From assembly GCA_029204225.1 (NCBI GenBank), contig CM055102.1:11237245-11301244 (forward strand): a DNA stretch of 64,000 nucleotides. The letters are read 5' to 3'. A program made the position numbers and the translations under genes. Within the stretch, counting starts at the first letter, position 1. Each line of letters opens with the position of its first letter. The notes beneath the pieces are model-generated. The model worked only from the letters and a program-made list of their open reading frames with translations, was not told the origin of the DNA and ran no database searches. The stretch is from Diphasiastrum complanatum (lineage: Eukaryota > Streptophyta > Lycopodiopsida > Lycopodiales > Lycopodiaceae). Below, piece by piece: positions 44,231 to 56,377 of this stretch.

Positions 44231-46800
44231 TGTTGGAGAGTTTGTGGATCCCAAGGCAACCCTAACCCTAGTTAACAAGTGAGAGGGATTTGGCACCCCG
44301 CGTGTGTAAGTCCAACCTGATGATCACATAGAGATTTGATTAATTAGAAAGTCAATAAAAGGACTTTAGGCCTTTTTGCGGGACTTTTAATGTCGCAGGC
44401 CTAAATGTCAAGTTAGTGAATAAAGTTGCGTTTCCCACCAAAATTGGTTCAAATTCAAATTCAAATTGTTTCCCTCCAGTTTGGATGGTTCTTACACTTT
44501 TTTAAATTTGAATAATTAGGGAGGTAGAAATGGACCAATAGGATTCAGTGGCGGCCAGGGTCCTCCTCTCTATTATAAATAGGGACCAACTCGAGTTGCT
44601 CCTCATGTTCATTTCTTCATTTCAATAAAGCAGATTGGTTCTCTTCATAAATGGATTGATGAATGTCCTTGCTCTTCTTATTTCCTCTTCCATCTCTCAT
44701 GCTTTCTTTGGATTTTGCTAATTGTTGGATCTGAATGTTATTGGGATTGAGTGTTATTATACTTTTTATGAGAGAGAAATGGAGAGAGAAAAAGGATAAG
44801 TTATCTTTGTCGTGGATGTGTAGTGTTAATGGATATTAGTGTTAATGTTTAGGGTTAATGATGTTAGTGTTAGATTTGGATCCTCCATTCATGTTGAAAT
44901 CTAAAATATATTATCGCTCTCTACAAAGATCAAGAGTAATATTGTTATTTTTGCAAAAAAGAACATTTTTTGACAAAAATAGATCAATACGAACTGACCT
45001 TGACTTAACGTTTGCCCGACTCACTGATTATAAAAAATAGTATGTTGGACTGACTCTGACTCTAGCAAAGGTTCTGGCAAAGATTCTTCTCAAAGAGCTG
45101 ATATTTTTGTAGAAAGGTGTTAAAATTTATTACAAAAGCTTACCAACAACTAGATGAACAGTCACTTTAGCCTTCTATTTGTATTATCCTTCGCCGATCT
45201 GGCAGTACATATATCTAGGTCAGATCTAGGTGCAATAGAATAGGCGAAGGTTCTTTTTCTGTTTTTTTAGTATTTTTGGTCGCTTTGTGATGGTTTTTGT
45301 TCTATTTTTGTAAATCAGTTGAGAAATAACCTTTGCCCTTCAAACTGAAGATTCTCTGTATGAAGGCAGTGTTGTTTGCAAGTTGGCAAAGGTTCTTTGC
45401 CAGGGAACAAAAACTTATCAAGACTGATGACGATTTTTCTCCTTTTTCACCAAAATGGCAGAAATGAACGATTTTTTTTTTTGTTTTCTCTGATTTCTCA
45501 AATCCAAATGGATCTTAAGAATGGTGATCTGTATGGCTTCCCCTGCTCAACAATCAAATTAGATTTTAAAGAAGAAAATCCACTCAAATCAAGTAAGATA
45601 TCTCTCAATTTAACCCTATTATGCCAAAACAAGATGCCTAAGTGCAAGCTAACATCCATCAATGCATGTTGAAAATTGAAAAAATGGCATAGCTCCCCGG
45701 AAACGGGGCCAAAATTGTAGTGGGCATTTTCTATCCTTCTGTCAACCCTAGATCCAAGCACTCAAGCATCAAGGAGATGATGAGAATTAATTAGTTGTCA
45801 CACAGAGATTCATTCCCATGAGAGCAATAACATATTTCATAATTCAGCATGTGCATATGATTCATCTCTAACACTAAGATTCGTTAACACTGAGCATTAA
45901 CACTACATCCATTAATACTAGATCCACAACAATGATAGAGAGTTACTCTTCTCTCTCACAAAAAACATAATAATGATCAATCTCAATAAGCATCAAATCC
46001 AACAATTAGCAAATCCAAATAAAACATGAGAGATAGAAGAGGAAAGATGGAGAACAAGGGCATATTTCATAAGAGGGCCAACCTGCTTGTATTGAAATGA
46101 AGAGAATATGTACAAATGATTCGAATTTATCACTATATAGTGGATTTTAAGGCTTTCGCCTCAAATCCTATTGGCCAATTTCTACCTCCCTAACTATTTG
46201 AATTTGAAATTTAGAGGGAACCATTCTGAAAATTGGTGGGAACCCCTTTTATTCAATAATTTGACTTTTAGACCCTGCGACATTAAAAGTTTCGCAAAAA
46301 GGCCTAAAGTCCTTTTATCAACTTTTAACTAATCAATTAACTATGTGATCATCGGGTTGGACTTACACACGTAGGGTGCCAAATCCCTCTCACTTATTAA
46401 CTATGATTAGGGTTGTCTTGATATATGAAAACCCTCCAACAATTATGCCAGGAGAAGATGCCTAAATGCAAGCTAACATCCAAGCATGGATCAGAAACAT
46501 GTTGAAAAATGAAAAATTGACGTAGCTTTCTAGCGACGACGCCAAAATTGTAGGGGATATTTCCTATCCACGTTCAAACCTAGATCCAAGCTCAATCAGG
46601 CATCAAGAAATGAAGTGGATTATCTTGTTGTCACGCGGAGATTCGTTCCCGTGAGAGCGATAACATAGTTCATAATCAAACACATGTTGATGATCCACAT
46701 CTAACACTAACCATTAACACTACGATCCATTAACACTAGCAATTAACACTACTCAAGCGATGATATATCTTACTTTTCTCACAAAAAGTATAATAAATAT
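44231..46800. mobile_element. Rearranged LTR block, left arm (LTR+, leader-, LTR-, leader-, LTR-)
   Basis: Order: plus-strand LTR 44231-44925 (TGTTGGAGAG ... CTCTCTACA, lacking ~120 bp near its end); inverted leader 44926-45693; inverted primer site 45694-45711; minus-strand LTR 45716-46441; a short inverted leader 46442-46526; inverted primer site 46533-46543; and a partial minus-strand LTR 46549 to about 46797. The same order occurs in reverse at 53717-56327, with the same LTR-to-leader junction (CTACA followed by AAGATCAAGAG). The two blocks are therefore inverted copies of one rearranged unit. Confidence 0.8.
45694..45711 (-). other. Primer binding site, tRNA-Asp type (minus strand)
   Basis: The minus strand reads TGGCCCCGTTTCCGGGGA, close to TGGCGCCGTTGCCGGGGA, the complement of the plant tRNA-Asp 3' end used by many Ty3/gypsy elements. 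It lies 4 bp from the LTR end. Confidence 0.85.
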
Positions 46801-47560
46801 ATGTTTAGGGTTTTGGTGATTTTTGGGTATTTTTTGACGGTTTTTCTGATGTTTCTAGAAATATGCTGGGAATTAATCTTTGCCCTTCAAACTAAAGGTT
46901 CTGTGAACAAACCCAAAGATGTCTGCAGCTCGGCAAAGGTTTCCTGAAAGAGGGCAAAAAGCTATAAGCTCTGATGAGGCTTTTTGTCTCTTATTGACCA
47001 AAATATGACAGATTTGACCGATTCTTGTTATTTTCTCTGATATCTCAGATCCAAATGGATTTTAAGATTGGTGATCTGAATAGCTTTTTCTTGTTTTATA
47101 GTCAGATTAAATTTTGAACAAGCAAATCCACTCAAATCAAGCAAAATCAATCCCAAACTAACCCTAAAATGTAGATCTAACACTATTCATGGCACGACAA
47201 GATGCCTAATGCAAGCGAACCATCCAACAATTATGCTGCAAACTGAAAAATTGGCGTAGCTCCCCGGCAACGGTGCCAAAATTGTAGTGGGTTTTTTTTC
47301 TTGCCCAATCTCAAACCAAGATCTAGTCAATCTAGCATCAGAGAGACGAGATTAATTGTCACGCGTAGGTTCGTTCCCATGAGAGTGATAGTATAGTTCA
47401 GATTTCAACATGAATGGAGTATCCAAATCTAACACTAACATCCATTAACCCTAAACATTAACACTAAGATTCATTAACACTACACATCCACGACAAAGAT
47501 AACTTACCCTTTCTCTCATAAAAAGTATAATAACTTATCCTTCAGATCTCATAAAAAGTG
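46800..47560 (-). mobile_element. Second inverted leader, primer site and partial LTR
   Basis: The leader (about 46800-47250) contains CTTTGCCC and GGCAAAGGTTTCC motifs. The primer site at 47261-47278 reads TGGCACCGTTGCCGGGGA on the minus strand, one base from the tRNA-Asp complement and the best-preserved copy here. The LTR from 47283 to about 47557 is cut off where the chromovirus LTR fragment begins. Confidence 0.8.
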
Positions 47561-47793
47561 CCCAAGATGCTTTTGGCTCTATATAATGGGTCCAAACTCG
47601 CCCTACTCCTCATCATGGTTCTTGATTCATTGCCAGACTCTCACTCTACATTCATGCTTCTTGTTCCTTGGCTTGGGGGTGAGGCTTCTAGAGATTGATT
47701 GGATGCTTCTACTTGGTTGGGTGGTTTCTCCATAGTGTGTTATCCTTTGTGTTTGGGATTTGTAAGCAGGATCTAAGGAGCTTCCCTTATATC
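47561..47793 (+). repeat. Fragment of the chromovirus LTR fused to the tRNA-Asp LTR
   Basis: About 230 bp almost identical to 35148-35380 (CAAGATGCTTTTGGCTCTAT ... GGATCTAAGGAGCTTCCC). It then continues without a gap into LTR sequence of the other family (GAGACAACCCTAACCTTGG). The same fusion point recurs at 53697-53721. Confidence 0.85.
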
Positions 47794-48892
47794 GAGACAA
47801 CCCTAACCTTGGATAGAAGTTAATAAGTGAGAGGGATTTGGCACCTTGTGTGTGTAAGTCCAACCCGATGATCACATAGTTATTTTATTAGTTAGAAGTT
47901 AATAAAAGGACTTTAGCCCTTTTTGCAGGACTTTTAATGTCGCAAGGCCTAGTAGTCAAGTTAGTGAAAAAAAAGGGCTCTCCCCAATTTTCAAATTTCA
48001 AATAATAAGAGAGGTGGAGATTGGCCAAACCCCTAAAATCCACTATATAGAGTGGTGGATTCGAGTTATTTTATACATTCACTTTTGTTTCAATAAAGCA
48101 GGTGGATCCTCTTGCGAATGGATATGGAATGTCCTTGTTCTTCTTCTCTATTCCTCCATCTCTCACCTTCGCCCGATTCACTGTGCATATGTGTGATTCA
48201 GATCTATCTACTACCAGGTCGACGAGAAATAATACCAAGAATAGAAAGATTTTCAGAGGATTAGTTGTCATATCGCCATATTTTTGTCCAAAAAGTTACT
48301 TTTTTTGCAAAAATACCAGTATTACTCTTGATCCTTCGTCAGAACCTTCGCTGAGTTTCCAAAACATTCTATTTATAGTTAAATACTATTTCTGAGTTCG
48401 ACGAAGATTCTTCTTGATCAAATCACAGAAAATCTTGATTTTTTCCCTCGTCAAACTACAGAAACTGTATTTTCTTGTGTCAGAAACCTTCGTCTAGTTT
48501 TTCATAGTTTTATCTATGTCAGATCTTTCATCTGAGAGGTTGGTGAAGGTTATTTTCCAAGAAATTGTCAGAAAAGTTGATCAAAGAGTTTTTTCCAAAA
48601 TAGCACTGTTGAAACCTTCGCCAAGCCAACCTTCACCTAGTGAACCTTTGCCAGTCCTATTTTTAGGTTCTGATTTTCCAGGTCAAGTCTATGTCAAAAT
48701 TTGGGTCAAATCTGATATATTCTTATTTGGATTCTGAGAGATTTATGGATTAATTGTATTCCGAAATCTTTTTCATGATATAGAATCAGATTCTTGAAAA
48801 GTGAAATATATCTAGCAAATTTGATCGAAGATAGTGTTTGATTGAAAAATCTAGATCCAATCTCATTGTCTGCTTGATCTAGGTTTATAAAG
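47789..48892 (+). mobile_element. Truncated 5' LTR and leader of the gag-protease element
   Basis: LTR part 47789-48162 is a direct repeat of 53717-54085. It breaks off at CATCTCAC|CTTCGCCCG, where leader sequence follows. The leader 48165-48892 has motifs ACCTTCGCTGAG, AACCTTCGTC, GGTGAAGGTT and AACCTTCGCCAAGCC. No primer site lies between, so part of the LTR and leader is deleted. Confidence 0.75.
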
Positions 48893-50266
48893 ATGGCTAC
48901 CCCTGGAGGTGCTCCACATGAAGTCAATCCAATCATTGTTAGAAGAGCACCCCATTTGGATCTACCCAAATATAATGGATTAACATATCTAGTTAGATTT
49001 CTTCATATCTATGCTGAATCCTGTGAAGTTTACGACGAGATTTATCCTCAAGATAAACTTAAGTTGTTTCCTATGGCCTTAGCAGACGCAGCACAAGATT
49101 GGTACTATAATAAAGATGAAACTGAGCGTACAGATTGGGAGTTTGTTAAACGAGCCCTTATCACAAAATTCAAACTGCGAAAGTTTATGGAAGACCCTTT
49201 CCTACTTTTAAGTAAAATTAAAATGGGAAAGCAAGAAATGGTTCAAGATTACATTGAACGGGTGAAATGCCTCAGATCTGAATGCGAACCTGAACTGATT
49301 AACGAAAATGCCATGATTATGTGGTTTTTGTCAGGTCTACCTAAACGGATCATACGTGAGCTGAAACGCCATAATGAGTATGCACTCTTGCAAAATGCTA
49401 TGGACTATGCAATTCGGGAGGAGGATGAAAATTCAGATGATGAGCCAAATATCAGTATATTGCCTTATACAGCAGGGCGGACTCCTACGACATCCACCAC
49501 TATTGCATCAATGAATGTCAACGCTACTGTAGAAATGATGCTCAATGAGTTCGAGAAACTTGGGAAGAACCAGCAGAAATAGATGGAAAAGTTGCAGTTG
49601 CAATTTGATGAGAAGATCAAAGCATTGGAAGATTTCCACGGAAAAGCGAACAAGGAACCTAAAAAGTTTGCGAAGACTTTTCCTACCAGGAAAAATGTCT
49701 GGTGTTCTATTTGTACATGAAATCACACAGTGAATGAGTGTCCTCAATTGAAAAAATGAATGGAAATCAGTGTTTGCCATTTGTGTAATTCGCCTGATCA
49801 TGAGACTGCTTTTTGCAACTTCAACCCTCAGATAATTCAGCAATGATATGCCCAAATGGGATATCGAGAACCACAGTATGGAGGAAATCCAACAGCTAGA
49901 CCTTGACAATCTGCCCTTGGATACCCATCAAAGCCTTACCTACCCCACCAAAGCAGCCCGCTCCTCCTGCCAATTTGATGGAACCAGAATCATTCAGAAG
50001 TGCTGAGCAACTATGGTACTGATCAAGAAGGTAGATCTTCAGGAGGATCTTCGGAACAATATGCTATTTATGTTGCCGCCCAACAACAAGCCTCTAGAAA
50101 TTGGACCAGAGCACCACTTGGATGCTTTGCATGTGGAGAAAATCACAGAGTTGCAGAATGTCCAAATAAAGGAAAATTTTTACCATTCTATTGTGATTGT
50201 GGTATGTGCATTGTTATAAAGACTGTCCAGCAAGACCGAAGCCACCACCAGCTACAACACTTGTAA
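48893..50266 (+). pseudogene. Ty3/gypsy gag with three zinc knuckles, six in-frame stops
   Basis: The start MATPGGAPHEVNPIIVRRAP leads into a retrotransposon gag core (DKLKLFPMALADAAQDWYYN, MVQDYIERVKCLRSECEPEL). The frame then stays in register to about 50263 but is crossed by TAG at 49580 and TGA at 49718, 49757, 49844, 49904 and 49976. Knuckles: CSICT-x-NHTVNEC near 49703, CHLCNSPDHETAFC near 49775, and CFACGENHRVAEC near 50130. The first and third have three residues between the second Cys and His instead of the usual four. Five of six stops are TGA, as expected if CGA codons decayed by cytosine deamination. A retrotransposon gag core is certain; the precise Ty3/gypsy clade is not. Confidence 0.85.
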
Positions 50267-50280
50267 ATTTGATAACAATC

Positions 50281-51764
50281 AAGTGAAGACTGACAGCTCA
50301 GAATAAACCAAGTGCACCCTTGATGGTGGTCATCAGAGCACAGAAGCAAAAAGAACCAATAGCGGATCCAGTGTCTGCTAATTCTATACCATTGAATGAC
50401 ACACCAACAACATCAGGAGTCTATCCAAATCTTAATGTAGAAAAATGAAGATATCAGATTATGAGACAGTGGATTAAACATCTATAAGAAGAAGAGGAGC
50501 TTGAAGCTGCTAAAGCAACAACAGAAGTCCATTCTTCACCATTGCAGCCTCCAAGAAATTCATGTACGGATATGAATGACCAGTTGCATCATCATGAAGA
50601 ACCCTTCAAGATGACTGAACCGGAAGCACCGCAAACAGAACTGCTCATGAATATTTTGTCTAGCAAGATCAATATTTCACTGGGAGAGTTCCTGAAGTTG
50701 GTGCCAAAAGCAAGAGAAGTCTTAGCGCAAAAGTTAGCTCAAGAAGAACCATAAGTCCATCAGGAGCCACTTTTTTGTGCTGGATTTGAAGAATCTAATG
50801 AAGTACTCCATGTTGGAGCCGCTTGGGAAAGTGAACAAAAGAATATTACTCTGTCGATACAGCATAGACAATTTTCTAAGGAAGCAACTCTGATAGATGG
50901 CGATTCAGGAGTTAACCTGATCTCTACAAAGCTATGTGCAAAATGGGGCCTTACAAAGATCAAGTCTGCGTCTTTTGCTATTAAGCTAGCTGATCAAACG
51001 ACAGTTCGTCCACGAGGAATGGTTGAAGATATACCTGTCAAAATTGCGGGAGTACAGTTCGTCATTACTTTCGTAGTGATGGACTTACCAGAAGCGCCAA
51101 ATGTCTACCGAGTTTTATTGGGATGTCCATGGTTACAAGTTGCGCAAGTAATTCATAACTGGAGTACCGAAAAAATCACTTTTGAAAATCGTGAACGTGC
51201 AGTTAAAGTTGATCCTACAACTTGGACTATCAAACCAGTGATTTTAAAAGAAGATGACGATTTATCAACAACAAATCATACTTGTGATCGACAAGAGAAA
51301 AATTTGGGAGTGCATCACGATTCTCAAACAGATACTGTCATCTGGAATGAAGCTCTTGCAACGATTGATTGTACAGCAGGATATATGTGTCAACAAGATA
51401 ATCAATCAGATTTGAGCGAGATTTCATTATTACATCGAACTTTGGATACACCAATCACGTTTCCACTGAATGTGCTGAATGTAGCCTGGATATCAACGAA
51501 ATTTATACCAGTGTGAGTCATGCCTTGACTTATGATGGCAATGCAGAACTTACGGATGGGCAGATTCTAAATCATATGGATCCGACTAGATTTGGAGTGC
51601 GTAATGTTCCTGATGAACCGACAATAAAACCACCTAAAGCAGTTATATTGAAGGAAGATATGCGCGCATGTGGCTCCACATATGCAAAAATGAGATACAC
51701 AACTTCACAAAGTGATCCCTCTGGGGACACGTGTGTGTATTGCCTTGATGGGACTTGTTACTAG
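50281..51764 (+). pseudogene. Retropepsin region of the same element
   Basis: A frameshift near 50264-50281 moves the reading frame. It then shows a linker (ILSSKINISLGEFLKLVPKA), a protease site ATLIDGDSGVNLIS (D-S-G intact) near 50890-50930, and the flap and second conserved block VYRVLLGCPWLQVAQVI near 51105-51150. Frame stops include TGA at 50284 and TAA at 50755. Two frames, 51019-51516 and 51513-51764, cover the end. No reverse transcriptase follows, where pol would be expected. Confidence 0.8.
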
Positions 51765-52430
51765 AAGTTTCTTCAGTATGTTGTTAGATTTGTTTGGGGT
51801 GGGAGTATCCACTTGCCATAATATTGTCATAGATTTTGCGAGGGCCTTGAAAAAATCATTATACTCTATATGCAAGCCAACTCCTGCACACTTTAATTTT
51901 ATAATCTAAAGATGTAAAAGGGATTCTCAATGTTATTGATGCCATTGATGAGAGTCATATTCCCATAATTGGACCTAGAAAGCATCCTTAATGTACTAAA
52001 ATTTTAAGGGCTTTCACTCAATTCTACTACAATCAACGGTATTTGCTTGATATTTGATTTGGGATTATGATGTAGACTAGGATGGAAGCTTGCATGATTG
52101 GAATTTGTTCCAAACAAGTCACATAGGATAGTGTCTTCAATTTAGAGATTTGAAAAACTACAGTTTGGTTGTTAGGAACAAGCCTTTGGGACTTTGACCT
52201 CTACGTGGAGAATTTTGTTAAAGAAGATTGACATGAAGCTAGAGTCCAGTCTAGGAAAGTTTTGAAAAATCATTCCTGGTAGATGGCGATTCGAGCAACT
52301 GTTAACGATTTAAGTTACTATATGTCTGTAGGTCTTCACTTTTCTTTGGTTGAACTTCGATAAGTTTCAAGAGACCGAAAAATTTAAGGAGAGAAGTGAA
52401 AGGGGACATCAAAATTAGTAACTGTGATAT
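51765..52430 (+). mobile_element. PIF/Harbinger transposase remnant
   Basis: The + strand reads GVGVSTCHNIVIDFARALKK, then ILNVIDAIDESHIPIIGPRK and ILRAFTQFYYN. With a frameshift near 52055 it reads WDYDVD, stop, DGSLHDWNLFQTS. These match the PIF/Harbinger DDE order: STV..IV helix, 'ai.G.hIPi..P' with the first catalytic Asp, then 'D..GS.HD...F..S' with the second. Several stops and at least one frameshift show decay. No inverted terminal repeats were found; limits are approximate. Confidence 0.75.
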
Positions 52431-53696
52431 GGAACTATATTATGCATTAGGATTTTTCTATGAATTATCTGAAAATTTTCATACAAGTATCTCTAATTTA
52501 TAATTCATTTGAATGAAGTGGTTAGAAATATTTTTCAATAAGAATCCTTAGCAACAATGAATCTAACCATAAATTCAGAATGGAAAAAATGTGATGGCAA
52601 AAGTTGGAAGTTTAATACATGGATTATGTTAGGAACCTATTGTACAAAAATGCTTATCCCTAGAGTTCGCCATTCTCAAAGTATAGGATTATTACTAAGC
52701 AATGGGGGTTGATAATGTGATGAAAAAGCCATACCTCACTATTCTCATTAAATTCTTTTGCCAGCTCACAAATGGACTTTTTAGTATTCATAAAAGATAG
52801 TTGGCATCAGAATAACTGGACTCTCCTAGATTTGATTTTAATGAATATGTGGCTATATAGGGTATAGGACAACCAATGGATCATTTGGGTCTCTTGTAGA
52901 GTTAGATCGGAAAGCAAATGGGTCTTTTTGGAGGGAGAACTAGTGGTATGGGACAATAGTAATTCCAAAGAGGATTATTGTGCTAAAAGGATCTGCTTGA
53001 CAATGGTAAGCTTCAACAGCTAGGGTGAAGCCAACATAAAAAATGATAACTCACAATTTACAAAGTCAAAAATTCTTAAGCTATTTCTTACTTATTCAAC
53101 ACTTGCTTTGCAATAATGTATTGAATATGAGACCATCAGGCTGGTTTCATATGGTTCTTTCCAAAAGGGAGTTACTTCTCCTAGGAGAATGGTTATCATC
53201 ATTGGGATGTTTTTTATCTAATTATACGAATAAGGGCTCAAAATATGAATTAAATTTTCACGATAAGGAATTGACTCCATTTTAAATTTAGATAGTTTGG
53301 ATCATAAGTAGATAATATTTGTTCATGCTCAGTATAAAATATATTAGAAGTAAATAAAAAAATTAAAAAGTAATTGGTTGGTTATTGACTTTTTAATATT
53401 TTTAGATGTCTTTTATATAACATCTCCTAAGGCACATTTTAATGAAAAATTTTGGAGTTTCCCAAAAAAAAGGAGGGAGTGAAATAGTAAGAATAGTTAT
53501 TTCAATAAACTCATTTGTTGTATAAACTTTTCAAGAAAATTTAGTATTTGTATAGAAGTAAAATTATCATGAATTAATAAATAATCCTTTAGGATATATT
53601 ATTGTGAACAATGTAGGACTGGATTATGTGAGAATTTTTCATATGCATAAGAGGATAAGAAAAAATATACTTCTATACTATTCAAAATTACCAAGG
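52430..53696. other. AT-rich sequence in the element, unrecognised
   Basis: About 1.3 kb without an identifiable domain. A + strand frame at 53043-53285 may be decayed transposase or unrelated. It ends at the fused chromovirus/LTR junction at 53697. Confidence 0.5.
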
Positions 53697-54778
53697 ATCT
53701 AAGGAGCTTCCCTTATATCGAGACAACCCTAACCTTGGATAGAAGTTAATAAGTGAGAGGGATTTGGCACCCTGTGTGTGTAAGTCCAACCCAATGATCA
53801 CATAGTTATTTTATTAGTTAGAAGTTAATAAAAGGACTTTAGCACTTTTTGCGGGACTTTTAATGTCGCAAGGCCTAGTAGTCAAGTTAGTGAAGAAAAA
53901 GGGCTCTCCCCAATTTTCAAATTTCAAATAATAAGGGAGGTGGAGATTGGCCAAAGCCCTAAAATCCACTATATAGAGTGGTGGATTCGAGTTATTTTAT
54001 ACATTCAATTTTGTTTCAATAAAGCAGGTGGATCCTCTTGCGAATGGATATGGAATGTCCTTGTTCTTCTTCTCTATTCCTCTATCTCTCATATTTTCTT
54101 TGGATTTGCTAGTTGTTGGATTTGATGTTTGTTGGAGTTTATCTTTATTATACTTTTTGTGAGAAAAGTAAGATCTATCATTGCTTGAGTAGAGTTAATT
54201 GCTAGTGTTAATGGATCGTAGTGTTAATGGTTAGTGTTAGATGTGGATCATCAGCATGTGTTTGATTATTAACTATGTTATCACTCTCATGGGAACGAAT
54301 CTCCGCGTGACAACAAGATAATCCACTTCATTTCTTGATGCTTGATTGAGATTGGATCTAGGTTTGAACGTGGATAGGAAATATCCCCTACAATTTTGGC
54401 ATCGTTGCTAGAAAGCTACGCCAATTTTTCATTTTTCAACATGTTTCTGATCCATGCTTGGATGTTAGCTTGCATTTAGGCATCTTCTCCTGGCAACCCT
54501 AATCATAGTTAATAAGTGAGAGGGATTTGGCACCCTACGTGTGTAAGTCCAACCCGATGATCACATAGTTAATTGATTAGTTAAAAGTTAAAATGCTTAG
54601 TGTTAACAAATCTTAGTGTTAGAGATGAATCATATGCACATCCTGGATTATGAAATATGTTATCGCTCTCATGGGAATGAATCTCTGTGTGACAACTAAT
54701 TAATCCTCATCATCTCCTTGATGCTTGAGTGCTTGGATCTAGGGTTGACAGAAGGATAGGAAATGCCCACTACAATTT

Positions 54779-54797
54779 TGGCCCCGTTTCCGGGGAG
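54779..54797 (+). other. Primer binding site, tRNA-Asp type (plus strand)
   Basis: TGGCCCCGTTTCCGGGGAG follows the LTR end CTACA by 4 bp (ATTT). It carries the same substitutions as the inverted copy at 45694-45711, as expected for duplicated arms. Confidence 0.85.
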
Positions 54798-55559
54798 CTA
54801 TGCCATTTTTTCAATTTTCAACATGCATTGATGGATGTTAGCTTGCACTTAGGCATCTTGTTTTGGCATAATAGGATTAAATTGAAAGATATCTTACTTG
54901 ATTTGAGTGGATTTTCTTCTTTAAAATCTAATTTGATTGTTGAGCAGGGAAAGCCATACAGATCACCATTCTTAAGATCCATTTGGATTTGAGAAATCAG
55001 AGAAAACAAAAAAAAAAAAAAAAATCGTTCATTTTTGTCATTTTGGTGAAAAAGGAGACAAAATCGTCATCAGTCTTGATAATTTTTTGTTTCCTGGCAA
55101 AGAACCTTTGCCAACTTGCAAACAACACCGCCTTCATACAAAGAATCTTCAGTTTGAAGGGCAAAGGTTATTTCTCAGCTGATTTACAAAAACCATCACA
55201 AAACGACCAAAAATCCTAAAAAACAGAAAAAGAACCTTCGCCTGTTCTATTGCACTTAGATCTGACCTAGATATCTCTACAGCCAGATCGACGAAGGATA
55301 ATACAAATAGAAGGCTAAAGTGACTGTTCATCTAGTTGTTGGTAAGCTTTTGTAATAAATTTTAACACCTTTCTACAAAAATATCAGTTCTTTGAGAAGA
55401 ATCTTTGCCAGAACCTTTGCTAGAGTCAGAGTCAGTCCAACATACTATTTTTTATAATCGGTGAGTCGGGCAAACGTTAAGTCAAGGTCAGTTCGTATTG
55501 ATCTATTTTTGTCAAAAAATGTTCTTTTTTGCAAAAATAACAATATTACTCTTGATCTT

Positions 55560-56327
55560 TGTAGTGGGTTTCTTTCCTTGCCTAACCTCAAACCAAGATC
55601 TAGTCAATCTAGCATCAGAGAGACGAGATTAGTTGTCACGCGTAGGTTCGTTCCCATGAGAGCGATAGTATATTTTAGATTTCAACATGAATGGAGGATC
55701 CAAATCTAACACTAACATCATTAACCCTAAACATTAACACTAATATCCATTAACACGACAAAGATAACTTATCATTTTTCTCTCTCCCTTTCTCTCTCAT
55801 AAAAAGTATAATAACACTCAATCCCAATAACATTCAGATCCAACAATTAGCAAAATCCAATAAAAGCACGAGAGATGGAAGAGGAAATAAGAAGAGCAAA
55901 GACATTCATCAATCCATTTTTGAAGAGAACCAATCTGCTTTATTGAAATGAAGAAATGAACATGAGGAGCAACTCGAGTTGGTCCATTTGTATAATAGAG
56001 AGAAGGACCCTGGCCTCTGAATCCTATTGGTCCATTTCTACCTCCCTAGTTATTCAAATTTAAAAAAGTGTGGGAACCATCCAAATTGGAGGTTTGAATT
56101 TGAATTTGAATCAATTTTGGTGGGAAACCCAACTTTATTCACTAGCTTGACGTTTAGGCCTGCGACATTAAAAGTCTCGCAAAAAGGCCTAAAGTCCTTT
56201 TATTGACTTTCTAATTAATAAAATCTCTATGTGATCATCGGGTTGAACTTACACACGTAGGGTGCCAGATCCCTCTCACTTATTAACTAGAATTAGGATT
56301 TCCTTGGGATCCGCAAACCCTCCAACA
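55560..56327 (-). repeat. Full-length LTR of the tRNA-Asp family (minus strand, 768 bp)
   Basis: TG...CA borders on the minus strand (TGTTGGAGGG ... CCCACTACA). A purine-rich tract GGTAGGGGATAC lies directly upstream (56328-56339), which marks it as a 3' LTR for whatever lies at 56340-58510. Confidence 0.8.
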
Positions 56328-56377
56328 GTATCCCCTACCAAAACTGGTGGTGGTCCCACGACACCTGCAATATGCAG

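Larger units (their letters stand above)
53697..56327. mobile_element. Rearranged LTR block, right arm (inverted copy of 44231-46800)
   Basis: Order: the last 25 bp of the chromovirus LTR (53697-53721); plus-strand LTR to 54392; primer site about 54397-54414; short leader to 54493; an internally deleted LTR 54494-54774; primer site 54779-54797 (TGGCCCCGTTTCCGGGGA); leader 54798-55559; then a minus-strand LTR 55560-56327 (its minus strand starts TGTTGGAGGG and ends CCCACTACA). The LTR-leader junction at 55559/55560 equals that at 44925/44926. The direct LTR repeat 53717-54085 / 47789-48155 brackets the gag-protease element. Confidence 0.8.
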
